A stretch of 54,233 bases of DNA from NCBI GenBank assembly GCA_031835245.1, contig JAVKOQ010000344.1, positions 1-54,233 of the forward strand, given 5' to 3'. Within the stretch, counting starts at the first letter, position 1. Every line of letters starts with the position of its first letter. A program made the position numbers and the translations under genes. Source of the DNA: Balamuthia mandrillaris (taxonomy: Eukaryota > Discosea > Longamoebia > Balamuthiidae). Below, in pieces: positions 53,406-54,233 of this stretch. The notes under the pieces were generated by a model that searched no databases, had not been told where the DNA came from, and was given only the letters and a program-made list of their open reading frames with translations.

Positions 53406-53907
53406 CCTCCCTTTCCGCTGTTTTACTCTAGAATGTATGGAATGAGTGGAATTTTACTTCAATTTTTCTCACAACCAACCAAAAATCAGATAAACTATGA
53501 TCGTCGACAACAATTCCATATGGACATAATTCCTCATGCCGACACGATGAGAATAGGCGAGGAGTCATTTTTTGCTAAATTAATTAATCAAAGATATCCA
53601 TTTATAGATATAATGCGGACAGCAGGAGGAAACGCGATGAGTTACCGCATTTTGTTTAGGGGCAAATAAAAAAAAAATAAATAACCTCCAACAACAACAA
53701 CAAGCAACAAGGAGGAGAGGAGGTGACGGGGAAAAAAAAAAGAGAAGGGTGTTCGGTAACCACCACCTCTCTCACACGCACACACAACGTAGCACTCTGC
53801 CCTGCATTGCCCTGCCCTGCCCTCACAAGAGAAGAAAGAAAGTAGAGAAGGAAGGATTTGGGAAAAAAAAAAAGCAGGCGAAGAAAGAAAGAAGTAGAAG
53901 AAGCGTG
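53406..53907. other. Divergent spacer
   Basis: Between the SDR gene and the last gene. Contains CGTCGACA at 53502-53509 and the palindrome CCATATGG at 53516-53523. No gene seen. Confidence 0.5.
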
Positions 53908-54233
53908 ATGGAGGCGGTGCCGGTGAAGACCACTCAATTCCATGACTTTATGGACAAGGTCTGGAACGCTGCTTGTGAGCTCGCGGGACTTAGTTCCAAC
54001 GCACAGGTTAGGCCTTTCTTCGTTCTGTCACTCTGCATTTCCTCCAAGTTTTTTTTTTGCATTTTTTATGTTATTTTCATATTTTTTTTTTACTCCGTAT
54101 TTTCTCCTTCTTTTTTAAATATTTTGTAAAACATTAAAAAAAAAATGGGTAACCAGGCCATTCCAGTCGGGAAGTTTGCGGAAGGCTTTTTGGCCAATGT
54201 CGGTGTTAGCTACACCGAGCTCAACGCTGTTTG
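53908..54233 (+). CDS. 5' end of an unrecognised gene, continues beyond window
   Basis: Exon one (53908-54006) starts MEAVPVKTTQFHDFMDKVW and ends in phase at GCACAG/GTTAGG. Exon two begins at 54157 after AACCAG and reads AIPVGKFAEGFLANVGVSY to the window edge. The two join in phase 0. The 58 residues seen are not enough to name a family. Confidence 0.5.

Overview
The window is nuclear DNA of a unicellular eukaryote. Nearly every protein gene is split by short GT-AG introns (mostly 60-370 bases). Donors are often GTTTG, GTACG, GTTCG or GTAAG, and acceptors are CAG, TAG or AAG. Genes are packed on both strands with 100-700 base gaps, and introns and spacers are full of microsatellites. The gene set (AP-3 beta, SND3/PHO88, RCE1, a USP9X/USP24-like deubiquitinase, a METTL15/RsmH-type methyltransferase, an ArfGAP, a SMYD-type SET/MYND protein, a GAS2-domain protein and an F-box/ankyrin protein with HGCPW-type repeats) together with the compact layout fits a free-living amoeba (Amoebozoa, Acanthamoeba/Balamuthia-like). 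The lineage is an inference; no species marker was available.

Layout: 1-7.6 kb, all on the minus strand: ArfGAP (3' end outside the window), a GATA-finger protein, a divergent phosphatidylserine-decarboxylase-like locus and the CAAX protease RCE1. 7.9-11.3 kb: tRNA-Glu, a metallo-beta-lactamase-fold hydrolase, tRNA-Lys on the minus strand, and a small secreted cysteine-containing protein. 11.6-17.4 kb, minus strand: an acidic protein, SND3, an unrecognised type II membrane protein and an F-box/ankyrin protein. 17.8-22.2 kb: a structurally complete Ty1/copia element with identical 190-base LTRs and a CACAA target duplication, lying 34 bases before the start codon of a DUF1295 membrane protein (22.3-23.4 kb). 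23.4-32.6 kb: SMYD, a one-TM protein, RsmH, a multipass membrane protein and AP-3 beta. 33.2 kb: 5S rRNA. 33.7-34.8 kb: a secreted protein made of 47 heptapeptides (consensus DV[T/S]YDGG). 35.8-39.5 kb: a GAS2-domain coiled-coil protein and a four-TM protein. 40.3-51.4 kb: the large deubiquitinase. 51.7-54.2 kb: a coiled-coil protein, a short-chain dehydrogenase and the first exons of an unrecognised gene.

Most genes are housekeeping genes of vesicle traffic (ArfGAP, AP-3), ER insertion and lipid or prenyl processing (SND3, PSD-like, RCE1, DUF1295), mitochondrial ribosome modification (RsmH) and ubiquitin turnover. There is no sign that they form one pathway. The most unusual content is the 47-heptad secreted protein, a repeatedly used TGTCGACA palindrome found only in spacers, perfect palindromes 39-55 bases upstream of all three Pol III genes, and intron microsatellites that are almost always pyrimidine-rich on the gene's own sense strand. 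Exon boundaries were placed by eye from splice signals and reading phase. Where I say the phase closes, exon lengths sum to a multiple of three.
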